From NCBI GenBank assembly GCA_030149815.1, contig JASLHI010000001.1:1-54626 (forward strand): a DNA stretch of 54,626 bases. Reading direction: 5' to 3'. Source of the stretch: Aquirhabdus sp. Lineage in GTDB: Bacteria > Pseudomonadota > Gammaproteobacteria > Pseudomonadales > Moraxellaceae. Numbering within the stretch: position 1 is the stretch's first letter; every line of letters begins with the position of its first letter. Made by a program: the position numbers and the translations under genes. The notes beneath the pieces are model-generated. The model saw only the letters and a list, made by a program, of their open reading frames with translations. It made no database searches and was not told where the DNA came from. Below are positions 43,962 through 51,001 of this stretch, one piece after another.

Positions 43962-44011
43962 ATTAAACACCATTAAAAGCCAAAATATTGCCTTGCTCCT
44001 ACACTGGGGCA
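43962..44011 (+). promoter_or_regulatory. Late promoter 4 (baseplate and fibre genes): activator element plus -10
   Basis: Element ATTAAAC-acc-ATTAAAAG (43962-43979), 20 bp, then -10 TACACT (44000-44005). The ATG of the next gene begins 6 bases after the -10, again predicting a leaderless or nearly leaderless message. Confidence 0.68.
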
Positions 44012-44365
44012 ATGAGCATATATTCCGATTCTCTCAACTGGCAAACAGCACTCAATGCACCTGGCGTCGTCGAGGGTGTAGCTGATGTTGAACAGTCCAT
44101 TCGTATTATTGTGACTACGCCACAAGGCAGCGATCCGCATCGTCCATTGTTTGGTAATCCTGGCATGGATTACGTTGATGCTGATCCTGATGTGGCGGCA
44201 CTTTATCTCATACGCACAACACCTGATGCGATCCTTAAATGGGAGCCACGTGTTAAGTCTTGCGACGTCACTGTGAGCTTTGATAATCCAAATGCGCGTA
44301 TGACTGTGAAAGTGAAATATGTGCTGGTTGATGGGATCATCAATACTGTTGAGATTACGCTATGA
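44012..44365 (+). CDS. Baseplate wedge protein (GPW/gp25 family; Mu gp46-like)
   Basis: Protein of 117 aa, the normal gp25/GPW length. VADVEQSIRIIVTTPQGSDP and RPLFGNPGMDYVDADP are the family core. The ATG at 44012 is preferred over upstream non-ATG starts because it fits the family N-terminus. It coincides with the expected transcript start of late promoter 4. Confidence 0.92.
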   Translation: MSIYSDSLNWQTALNAPGVVEGVADVEQSIRIIVTTPQGSDPHRPLFGNPGMDYVDADPDVAALYLIRTTPDAILKWEPRVKSCDVTVSFDNPNARMTVKVKYVLVDGIINTVEITL

Positions 44366-45477
44366 CGACGACCCTGACTGCGCCAGCACCAGTCTTTGTT
44401 GATAATGATCCTAATCAAATCACGCAGGATATGATTGCGTGGTGGCAAGAAAAAACAGATAAGACCTTACAACCTGCTCAGCTTGAACGATTGTTTATTA
44501 ATTTAATCGCTTATCGTGAGGGTTTATGGCGTCAGGCAGCTAATGCTGCCGCTCTTCAAAATTTGGTGCGCTTCTCAAGTGGGCCAATGGTTGATGAGTT
44601 GGGCTATCTCGTCAAAGTCATCCGACTCACTGCAAAATCAGCCTTATGTACAGCACAATTCACTTTGCCATCTGTACAGACGGTTGATGAAGTCATTGTT
44701 GCTGGCACTCAGTTCGGCAATAGTTCAATCACCTTTGCAACAGATAGTGATATTACGATCCCTGCGGGTCAATTGACGGGTTCTGGTTTGGCAACTTGTA
44801 TTCAAACAGGAACGACTGGTAATGGCTGGGCTGTCGGTCAGTTAAATCAATTGTTTGATGACTTACCCATCGATGGTGTCATCGTCAGTAATTTAGATGA
44901 AACGTCAGGTGGTGCTGAAGATGAAGAAGATCCAGCACTGCAAGAGCGAATTATCTTGGCACCTGAAGCCTATACCACTGCGGGAAGCATTGGGGCTTAT
45001 CAGTTTTGGACAAAATCTGTCAACCAAACGATTATCGATGTACAGGTCATGGCGCCAGGTAATGGCGAAGTACGGATCTATACGCTCACCAAATCAGGTT
45101 TGCCTAGCGATGCATTGTGTCAGTTGATTCAAGCAACTTGCTCTGCGGATAAGGTTCGCCCGCTGACAGATACTGTATTTGCTTTGCCACCAACCGTGGT
45201 GGCTTATGAAGTGGATGCGGTCATTACACCACTCGATGATGCTGATGAAGCTGATGTCAAAGCACGTGCAACCACTGCACTGAATGCTTTGATTGCGAAA
45301 CTATCTGCAACGTTAGGAAATGATGTTGTTCCTTCTCAGATAGTCACGGCGTTGTCAGTCATTGGAGTTTATGAAGTTGTACTGAATGGGATGCCTAACG
45401 TTATCACGCTTGATAATTCAGAGTGGGCTGTTTGTATGGCTGTCAATTTAACAATGGCACCAGCTCATGACAGATAG
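44362..45477 (+). CDS. Baseplate J-like protein (Mu gp47)
   Basis: Wedge protein of 371 aa. RLFINLIAYREGLWRQAANA, NGWAVGQLNQLFDDLPIDGV and EDPALQERIILAPEAYTTAG are diagnostic of the J family. Overlaps the W-like gene by 4 bp and the I-like gene by 11 bp. Confidence 0.93.
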   Translation: MTTTLTAPAPVFVDNDPNQITQDMIAWWQEKTDKTLQPAQLERLFINLIAYREGLWRQAANAAALQNLVRFSSGPMVDELGYLVKVIRLTAKSALCTAQFTLPSVQTVDEVIVAGTQFGNSSITFATDSDITIPAGQLTGSGLATCIQTGTTGNGWAVGQLNQLFDDLPIDGVIVSNLDETSGGAEDEEDPALQERIILAPEAYTTAGSIGAYQFWTKSVNQTIIDVQVMAPGNGEVRIYTLTKSGLPSDALCQLIQATCSADKVRPLTDTVFALPPTVVAYEVDAVITPLDDADEADVKARATTALNALIAKLSATLGNDVVPSQIVTALSVIGVYEVVLNGMPNVITLDNSEWAVCMAVNLTMAPAHDR

Positions 45478-45991
45478 CATTTTACAGCCTTCACTTGCGC
45501 TTGATCCACGATTTGTTCTGCTTGAACAGTTAGTGGTGGAACGTCTGGCCGCAATCGATCTAACGCAGTTGCAAGTGTATTTGGTTGATCATGTCAATGC
45601 TCAGGCATTGGTCTGGCTTGCTGAGCAATTTAGTTTGTTTGGCGATGGCTGGGAGATGGCGACAAGTGAGTCAGCTCAACGGGCTCTTATTAAAGCATCA
45701 ATTGAGATTCATCAACATAAGGGAACCCCTTGGGCTGTTAAGCGAATGCTTGCGTTGCTTGGTTATGGTGATGCGGTATTGATTGAGTATCCGCTCGATC
45801 CAGATCATTGGTGGGAATATGGTCTCGAAATGGAAAACCAAGCGACGATCAAAACTGCTGCTCTGATTCGCAAAACTCTTGCCTCAATTGTTCCAGCACG
45901 TTGTGTGCTAGGACGTATTACTTCACGACAACATATTTTGCATAACTCGACGATCAACTTTGATGGTCAATACAGCTACGGAGTTACTTGA
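45467..45991 (+). CDS. Tail protein I (P2 gpI-like)
   Basis: Wedge protein of 174 aa: LVWLAEQFSLFGDGWEMATS, IHQHKGTPWAVKRMLALLGY and the C-terminal IVPARCVLGRI. These match P2 gpI more than Mu gp48. It overlaps the next gene by 4 bp. Confidence 0.92.
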   Translation: MTDSILQPSLALDPRFVLLEQLVVERLAAIDLTQLQVYLVDHVNAQALVWLAEQFSLFGDGWEMATSESAQRALIKASIEIHQHKGTPWAVKRMLALLGYGDAVLIEYPLDPDHWWEYGLEMENQATIKTAALIRKTLASIVPARCVLGRITSRQHILHNSTINFDGQYSYGVT

Positions 45992-46971
45992 TGGCAGATC
46001 TCGATCCAGTCCCAAGCTGGGATGATATTTATCTAATTGCATCGACCGATCCAGTACAGGGTGATCTTGATGGTATTGATAATCTACCGCATCAGGCTTT
46101 AGCGAATCGCACAGAATGGCTGAAGAAGATGGTGGGAAATCTAAAACAACAAATCATCAGTATTAATGGCAATGTGACGATTGGATCTGATAAAGCAGGA
46201 TCTTATTTGGGATTTTCACCTACTTGCACAGCGAATAGTGTTGCGGCATTACCAGATCCAACGCTTATTGGTGGCGGTGTATTTTTTGTCACTAACTCAT
46301 CAGTTTCTAATCAGTCATTATCTTATATTGTTCGCGATAGTGCTGGAACTCAAACAGCTGGGTCTTTTCCAATGCAACCTGGAGATCATGCCATTGTTGC
46401 TAGTGATGGCACTAACTATCAATTCTTTGCGACTCCAGAGCTACTCAAAAGATATATCGACAATGAAATCGATGCACTTACCACGGCTCTTGATACCGTA
46501 ATCAACAATGAATCAACTCGTGCGCAGAATGTCGAGTCTCTGATAAAAAATCAATTAGCGAGTGTCATCTTAAACTTTCTAGGTGTTTCTTACGATCCAA
46601 ATTCATCATCTCAATTACTTGATGCCATAACTAATCGGTTCGGCAATATGTCGATTACTGTGAACTACGCATCTGATTGGTCATGGGCTACTTTTTTTAT
46701 TAAACCTATAAATAGCAATTATGGAATCAGAGTCAATATAGGCCGAGTTACAGGAAGCTCTGGAGTATGGAGTGTGCCGTTTGGGGTCACAATTCGTCAG
46801 TTAGCAACTTTTGGTCAATCACTAGGACTCACTGACGCAAGAAATGTTCTGATTGTTACTTATGACCCGTGGGTATCTGGCAATGATATTCACTGGGAAT
46901 TCCGCAATTTGGACGGAATTCTTGAAAGCGGCGATGGTTTTATTATCACATTTGGTTTGAGTACTTACTGA
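45988..46971 (+). CDS. Tail fibre protein (short)
   Basis: Protein of 327 aa (ATG pair at the start; 45988 is TTG and 45991 ATG). The N-terminus (DPVPSWDDIYLIASTDPVQG, PHQALANRTEWLKKMVGNLK) is the baseplate-attachment type found in many phage tail fibres. A short helical stalk (about 155-190) and a C-terminal beta-rich domain with no similarity I recognise follow. Probably binds the host surface. Confidence 0.8.
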   Translation: MMADLDPVPSWDDIYLIASTDPVQGDLDGIDNLPHQALANRTEWLKKMVGNLKQQIISINGNVTIGSDKAGSYLGFSPTCTANSVAALPDPTLIGGGVFFVTNSSVSNQSLSYIVRDSAGTQTAGSFPMQPGDHAIVASDGTNYQFFATPELLKRYIDNEIDALTTALDTVINNESTRAQNVESLIKNQLASVILNFLGVSYDPNSSSQLLDAITNRFGNMSITVNYASDWSWATFFIKPINSNYGIRVNIGRVTGSSGVWSVPFGVTIRQLATFGQSLGLTDARNVLIVTYDPWVSGNDIHWEFRNLDGILESGDGFIITFGLSTY

Positions 46972-46979
46972 GTTTAAAC

Positions 46980-47399
46980 ATGGATACATTAATTGAAAAT
47001 CCAGTTTATCTGGAAAAAACTACCTTAGCATTTTATCCATCAAAATTTTGCGACAACATGATTGAAGTCACGACTTCTCAGCATGAAGAAGCGGTAAGAG
47101 TCCGAAATGCTGGCGGTACATTAAGTATTGACGACAATGATCAGCTCGTCATTACGCCAGTTGATCCTGCTGTACTTGCTACAAAACAGGAAGCGCAAGC
47201 ATGGTCTAACTATCAGCAGCAAGCTAAAGTCGCGCTCCAGAAAACGAGTGTGACAATTGAGCGCTGCTTTGAAAATAACATTCCTTTGCCTTCTGACTGG
47301 GTGGTTTATCGAAAAGCGCTTCGTGCAATTTTAGGTGCGCAATCAGGCGATTCATCACAACCACTTCCAATCCAACCCGCATATCCAGAAGGCACTTAA
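46980..47399 (+). CDS. Tail fibre assembly-like protein
   Basis: Protein of 139 aa. The C-terminal half (TIERCFENNIPLPSDWVVYR, ALRAIL) resembles the W-x-x-Y-R-x-x-L-R end of tail fibre assembly chaperones. The N-terminal half is beta-rich. Lies directly after a fibre gene, the usual place for its chaperone. Confidence 0.65.
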   Translation: MDTLIENPVYLEKTTLAFYPSKFCDNMIEVTTSQHEEAVRVRNAGGTLSIDDNDQLVITPVDPAVLATKQEAQAWSNYQQQAKVALQKTSVTIERCFENNIPLPSDWVVYRKALRAILGAQSGDSSQPLPIQPAYPEGT

Positions 47400-47400
47400 T

Positions 47401-47748
47401 ATGGATGCTTTGTATGTGTCTCAGCATGATCCATTTAGTCACCGCGTATTTCTGTTTGATCACTACGATATTTGCCGTCCAGAGAGATCGATCGTTAAGG
47501 ATTTAACAGGCATTCAGTTTGTTGCATGGCTAGAGACTCAGCTTGGTGATCTTGTAGAGCAGCTCGATACAGAAACACTTGATCAAACTGATCCGAATCA
47601 GAAAGGTGCTTTCCTGATCTCATCACAAAATGTAGCAACGTGGCCATTAGCGACGTTAAACATATGGTTTCGTCAGATTGTAAATGGTGTTGCGATGCCA
47701 AGAATGCGTTGGCCAATACAGGTCGTTGTGAGGAGCGCTCCGTTATGA
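47401..47748 (+). CDS. Fibre-region protein, function unknown
   Basis: Protein of 115 aa starting MDALYVSQHDPFSHRVFLFD. No recognisable domain. The stop overlaps the ATG of the large fibre (ATGA), so it is translationally coupled and may help fibre assembly. Confidence 0.62.
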   Translation: MDALYVSQHDPFSHRVFLFDHYDICRPERSIVKDLTGIQFVAWLETQLGDLVEQLDTETLDQTDPNQKGAFLISSQNVATWPLATLNIWFRQIVNGVAMPRMRWPIQVVVRSAPL

Positions 47749-49544
47749 GTATATATGGTGTAGAGTCAGATTACGGTTTGGTTGTGGTCGAGGCTCCAGT
47801 TACTCTTGTTGGGCCAAAAGGTGATACTGGCGATCAAGGTGCGCAGGGTTTACAAGGTGAACCAGGACAAGAAGGCCCTCAAGGATTACCAGGCGAAAAT
47901 GGTGCAGATAGTAGCGGATCTTCATTCAAGAAATTCGATTTCGTGCCATTAACTCAAGGCAATCCAGTAGATACAACTTTCACGCCAAATGATGTAAGTT
48001 CACTTGTAACTACATCAACGCTTACCTCAACGAACAATTCTGCGCCTATTTTAAGTGGAATTAACGTTCCGTTCGCTATGGCAACAGATCAAGCAAATGA
48101 CGGATCTATCATACTTCAGGTCTTACAGAATTTTTCATACATTATTGGTGCTTGGCACGATGGAACATTAAATGAGAATAATGTTTCAACTTTATTCACT
48201 GGAGCTTTACCAAGTAATGTCGGATTAATGTTTGCCACTGCAGCAAATAGCGGTCATGGGTTCCTGACTGTATTAACTGCTGCAGGAAGCTTGTATGGTG
48301 CACTGGCAGATTCTACGCAGACAACACTGACGATAGATAACGGTAATTTAACGACTGAATTGGGTATAACTCCAATCAATACTGATCAATTTCTATATCT
48401 TTCACTGATTTTGACATCTCCTGTTGATAATAGTTCGCCACTTATAAGTACGCTAAATTTTGAAAGTACGTTGAGTAAAAGAAGTATTGTTGCAGTACCT
48501 TTGCCTAACACTGCGCAAGATTTTGATATTTTGTTGATCGATGGCCTTGGTGTTAATGGTCTACCAACTTCAGCGACGTTGTTGGATAGCACCGTTATCA
48601 ACGGCGATTGGTGTGAGTTATACGATGATCTAGATAAGATTCGTGTCTTTAGAGATTATGCGCAATCCGTTTCTGCAATCAGCTCTGGCTTGAGTGATAC
48701 AAATAATTGTGTATCTGCTATCAGCAGTAGTTTGAGTAGAGCAAACACCGCAATATCATCGGTCAGTAGTAATTTGAGCGATATTAATTCCTCACTGTCA
48801 TCTATTAGTTCTGGTTTTAGTAAAATTTCAAGTGGATTGAATGGTCTTAATGGCAGTTCTGTATTTTTAGATAGCCTATGGCGTTCTATGGATTGCTTTG
48901 AAGTAACAAGCAAAAATTCAATTGTAATTGGTCAGGGATTAATTGAAGTTGCTACTAATAGCGATGATATAAATACAGCATCTGGCGGTGTAACTCGTAT
49001 TAGTTGCCCTCCAGATAGCACTGACCAAAGCGGCGGTGTTGTAGGTTTACTAACAACAAAAATTTATGGATCACTTAAACAATGTGCTGTCTTCCGCGCG
49101 TTGTTACAAGTTGGTCAGGTTAGTTATGCAAGCGCTAATACTCAAAAAATTAGAATAGGATTGCAGGATTCGTTAGGGGTAACAGATTCGCAAACAGGCG
49201 TTTGGTTTGATCTGGATGGCACATCGTGTATTGCAAAGTCGGCAAATATTGCAAACCCACCATCATTTAACGAGCAAAGTGATCCAACTATATTGCCTGC
49301 TGGATGGCTTTTCTTTGATTATGTAATTGATGCTGCTAATGGCACAGTTCGCTTTGTGGTTTGGAATAGAGATACTAAAGCCAAGCTAATTGATGAAACC
49401 TTAAATGTAAATTTGGTGGCAACGGGTACTTGTGTAACCCCATGTGTTGTTTTTTATGATGATGCGGGCTTTTCTAGCTGGCTACCAGTTAATTATATTG
49501 GTGCAGGCGCGACAAAACCTTCTTTTATAGATATACCTTCTTAG
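47745..49544 (+). CDS. Large tail fibre with collagen-like and Ser-rich heptad stalks
   Basis: Protein of 599 aa. Order: a short N-terminal attachment part, a collagen-like stretch of Gly-x-y triplets (about 23-49, GPKGDTGDQGAQGLQGEPGQ), a beta-rich domain (about 55-300), a Ser-rich heptad stalk (about 303-370, SAISSGLSD type) and a C-terminal lectin-like domain. The start is the ATG at 47745 with GAGGAG upstream. The collagen-like part and second stalk suggest a long trimeric receptor-binding fibre. Confidence 0.78.
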   Translation: MSIYGVESDYGLVVVEAPVTLVGPKGDTGDQGAQGLQGEPGQEGPQGLPGENGADSSGSSFKKFDFVPLTQGNPVDTTFTPNDVSSLVTTSTLTSTNNSAPILSGINVPFAMATDQANDGSIILQVLQNFSYIIGAWHDGTLNENNVSTLFTGALPSNVGLMFATAANSGHGFLTVLTAAGSLYGALADSTQTTLTIDNGNLTTELGITPINTDQFLYLSLILTSPVDNSSPLISTLNFESTLSKRSIVAVPLPNTAQDFDILLIDGLGVNGLPTSATLLDSTVINGDWCELYDDLDKIRVFRDYAQSVSAISSGLSDTNNCVSAISSSLSRANTAISSVSSNLSDINSSLSSISSGFSKISSGLNGLNGSSVFLDSLWRSMDCFEVTSKNSIVIGQGLIEVATNSDDINTASGGVTRISCPPDSTDQSGGVVGLLTTKIYGSLKQCAVFRALLQVGQVSYASANTQKIRIGLQDSLGVTDSQTGVWFDLDGTSCIAKSANIANPPSFNEQSDPTILPAGWLFFDYVIDAANGTVRFVVWNRDTKAKLIDETLNVNLVATGTCVTPCVVFYDDAGFSSWLPVNYIGAGATKPSFIDIPS

Positions 49545-49558
49545 TAAAGACGAGGTGA

Positions 49559-49586
49559 CTACGCACGTGCGGGAACACGTTCGTAG
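49559..49586 (+). other. Hairpin upstream of the com-like gene
   Basis: CTACGCACGTG / CACGTTCGTAG, 10 of 11 pairs with a 6-nt loop. The 143-bp gap 49545-49687 also holds the palindrome CTGTGATCACAG (49628-49639) and CACTGTGAT paired with ATCACATAGTG (49627-49662). It looks like a structured leader controlling the right-end genes. No T-run, so not a terminator. Confidence 0.55.
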
Positions 49587-49687
49587 CCCCCTTTGACAGC
49601 CTGTCCTGTCGCAAGCAAGCCCCGCCACTGTGATCACAGCGAAGCGAGGCTATCACATAGTGAAACGCTATTGCACAGGTAGAAACG

Positions 49688-49867
49688 ATGAAACGTGTCA
49701 ACTGTCGATCATGTGATCGACTTTTATTAAAAGCGAGGCATTTTGATCAAATTGAGATCAAGTGCCCAAGATGTAAAACAGTTAATCTTTTGAGCGTCAT
49801 GAGCGCCACATCCGAGCAGCGAGACTGCCAATCGGAGCAACAAGGTGAAACATCATGGCGTGGTTAA
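49688..49867 (+). CDS. com: Com-like zinc-finger translational regulator
   Basis: Protein of 59 aa with two zinc knuckles, C6-x2-C9 (NCRSCDR) and C26-x2-C29 (KCPRCKT), the pattern of Mu Com (62 aa). In Mu, Com binds the com-mom message and opens the mom start site. Here the gene overlaps the starts of the cytosine methyltransferase (49845) and of the out-of-frame gene (49855), so it probably regulates one or both. Its stop is at 49865-49867. Confidence 0.82.
   Translation: MKRVNCRSCDRLLLKARHFDQIEIKCPRCKTVNLLSVMSATSEQRDCQSEQQGETSWRG
49704..49721. repeat. 18-bp inverted repeat with two GATC sites inside com
   Basis: GTCGATCA-TG-TGATCGAC. It lies in the first zinc-knuckle codons. Together with GATC at 49632, 49745 and 49756 it makes five GATC sites in 128 bp. 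Confidence 0.7.
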
Positions 49868-50765
49868 TCAGTCAAGCAGTAATGGACTTCGTGAACTTGC
49901 CCTGTTTGCAGGTGCAGGAGGTGGAATCCTCGGAGGTCAATTGCTTGGATGGCGCACAGTCTGTGCAGTTGAAATCGAACCTTATCCAGCCGCAGTGTTG
50001 GTGGCACGGCAAAACGACAAAACATTTGAACCTTTCCCGATTTGGAATGACATCCGAACATTTGACGGATATCAATGGCGAGGCCGTGTTGACGTCGTTT
50101 CTGGAGGCTTTCCCTGCCAAGACATATCGTCAGCTGGTAAAGGAAAAGGGCTCGCAGGTGAACGAAGTGGCTTGTGGTCAGAAATGGCTAGAATCATCGG
50201 AGAAGTACAACCGAGATACGTCTTTATCGAAAACAGTCCTATGCTCGTTAAAAGAGGACTCTCAACTGTCCTCAGTGATCTTGCCAAAATGGGGTACGAT
50301 GCGGAGTGGATCTGTTTATCGGCGAGAGAATGTGGCGCACCTCATAAGCGTGAAAGAATATGGATTGTCGCGGTACGGTCATCCAGTTCAGTGGACCACA
50401 CCAACCAAAATGCAAGTTGGACGTCGAACCGCAAAATCGCTGATAAAACGCGGAAGGTTCCGAGTATCAACTGGAAGGATGGTCATTCCACCAGGCGGAT
50501 TAGAAGCACAAGTTCATATCAGCCAAGATCTACCATGCAACGACTACCTATCAATGAACCCGTTATATTCGACTATCGAACAAGTGGTGGACAATATTGT
50601 TTGGAAGAATGGACGGCTGAACCCTGTGTGGATCGAATGGTTGATGGGATGGCCAACCAATCACACCGCATTGCAGCCCTTGGCAATGGACAAGTACCGA
50701 GAGTGGCAGCAACTGCATGGTTAATACTTGAGGATCGGTTAAAGCTGGATTCTTTGAGTTTTTAA
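49845..50765 (+). CDS. DNA cytosine-5 methyltransferase
   Basis: Enzyme of 306 aa that methylates C5 of cytosine, probably to protect phage DNA from restriction. Motif I is LALFAGAGGG (18-27), motif IV is GGFPCQDIS with nucleophile C91, motif VI is ENS (129-131, phage variant of ENV), motif VIII is APHKRERIW (165-173) and motif X is GNGQVP (280-285). The target-recognition region is short. GTG start with GGAG 7 bases upstream, overlapping com. The gene also carries another long open frame (49855-50724). Target sequence cannot be told. Confidence 0.9.
   Translation: MKHHGVVNQSSSNGLRELALFAGAGGGILGGQLLGWRTVCAVEIEPYPAAVLVARQNDKTFEPFPIWNDIRTFDGYQWRGRVDVVSGGFPCQDISSAGKGKGLAGERSGLWSEMARIIGEVQPRYVFIENSPMLVKRGLSTVLSDLAKMGYDAEWICLSARECGAPHKRERIWIVAVRSSSSVDHTNQNASWTSNRKIADKTRKVPSINWKDGHSTRRIRSTSSYQPRSTMQRLPINEPVIFDYRTSGGQYCLEEWTAEPCVDRMVDGMANQSHRIAALGNGQVPRVAATAWLILEDRLKLDSLSF
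49855..50724 (+). CDS. Overlapping +1-frame gene inside the methyltransferase gene (candidate)
   Basis: 289 codons without a stop, same strand, +1 relative to the methyltransferase, which contains it wholly. Own ribosome-binding site AAGGTG lies 7 bases before the ATG. An inner ATG at 50047 would start MTSEHLTDINGEAV. The protein shows patterns I recognise from annotated phage proteins near cytosine methylases: FLEAFPAKTY (82-91), LPKWGTMRSG (143-152), NPVWIEWLMGWP (256-267) and a final EWQQLHG. Function unknown. Either a true overprinted gene or a frame kept open by methylase codon constraints. Confidence 0.55.
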   Translation: MAWLISQAVMDFVNLPCLQVQEVESSEVNCLDGAQSVQLKSNLIQPQCWWHGKTTKHLNLSRFGMTSEHLTDINGEAVLTSFLEAFPAKTYRQLVKEKGSQVNEVACGQKWLESSEKYNRDTSLSKTVLCSLKEDSQLSSVILPKWGTMRSGSVYRRENVAHLISVKEYGLSRYGHPVQWTTPTKMQVGRRTAKSLIKRGRFRVSTGRMVIPPGGLEAQVHISQDLPCNDYLSMNPLYSTIEQVVDNIVWKNGRLNPVWIEWLMGWPTNHTALQPLAMDKYREWQQLHG

Positions 50766-50779
50766 TTATTGAAATTGCA

Positions 50780-50791
50780 TTGCAGTATGTG
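50780..50791 (+). repeat. 12-bp direct repeat shared with the left end (right copy)
   Basis: ttgcagtatgtg, same orientation as 13147-13158. Confidence 0.75.
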
Positions 50792-50794
50792 AAG

Positions 50795-50850
50795 TGATGC
50801 GGAAGGTTAATTATCACGAAATTTTGGGTGATTTATCATTTTCCGCATCA
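50795..50850. repeat. Right-end inverted repeat (TGATGCGGAA)
   Basis: TGATGCGGAA (50795-50804) is repeated as a perfect inverse at 50841-50850, the last ten bases of the prophage. Probably transposase-binding sites. Read inward from the right end the sequence begins TGATGCGG, close to Mu's right end TGAAGCGG as I recall it. Confidence 0.65.
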
Positions 50851-50856
50851 ACAATG
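50851..50856. repeat. Target-site duplication, right copy (acaatg)
   Basis: Follows the terminal CA of the prophage; partner of 13046-13051. Joining host sequence across one copy restores a normal intergenic region between the receptor promoter and the terminator at 50916. Confidence 0.6.
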
Positions 50857-50915
50857 CAGTGCTATTTTTCTGCACATTCTTCATACAAAACCCTAAATTA
50901 CAGACTCTTAAAACG

Positions 50916-50944
50916 AAAAAAACGCGTAGATACGCGTTTTTTTT
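50916..50944. terminator. Bidirectional terminator after the phosphatase-like gene
   Basis: A-rich arm, AACGCGTA / TACGCGTT core with GA loop, then eight T (50937-50944). Stem of 13 pairs including the A-T flanks. It serves the minus-strand gene ending at 51002 and shields the host from phage transcripts. Confidence 0.88.
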
Positions 50945-51001
50945 AATAATAACGTTGAGAATACATTTAGCTCAAAGAGCTATACACTCTAAGACTCTTT
51001 A

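Larger units (their letters stand above)
13052..50850. mobile_element. Mu-type transposable prophage, BcepMu-like layout, apparently complete
   Basis: About 37.8 kb bounded by TG...CA and a 6-bp direct repeat. It contains a DDE transposase and MuB-like ATPase, a repressor, a Mor-family activator, lysis genes, Mu-like packaging and head genes, contractile tail genes, and com/methyltransferase genes at the right end. Early genes run leftward and late genes rightward from a central control region, as in BcepMu and unlike Mu. No integrase gene was seen, which fits transposition. All expected virion modules are open, so the phage could be functional. Ends are inferred from sequence only. Confidence 0.85.

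Noticed and set aside
47640..47744. Upstream extension of the large tail fibre
   Set aside because: The extension overlaps the 115-aa gene out of frame, while the ATG at 47745 has GAGGAG upstream and the usual ATGA overlap.
49725..49738. ATTAAAAG inside com as a fifth late-promoter element
   Set aside because: The upstream half-site (TTAAAG) is absent and no -10-like hexamer lies 20 bp downstream.
13147..50791. The 12-bp direct repeat as attL/attR of a site-specific integrase
   Set aside because: No integrase gene is present, the copies lie inside the elements bounded by TG...CA, and the phage carries a MuA-type transposase.
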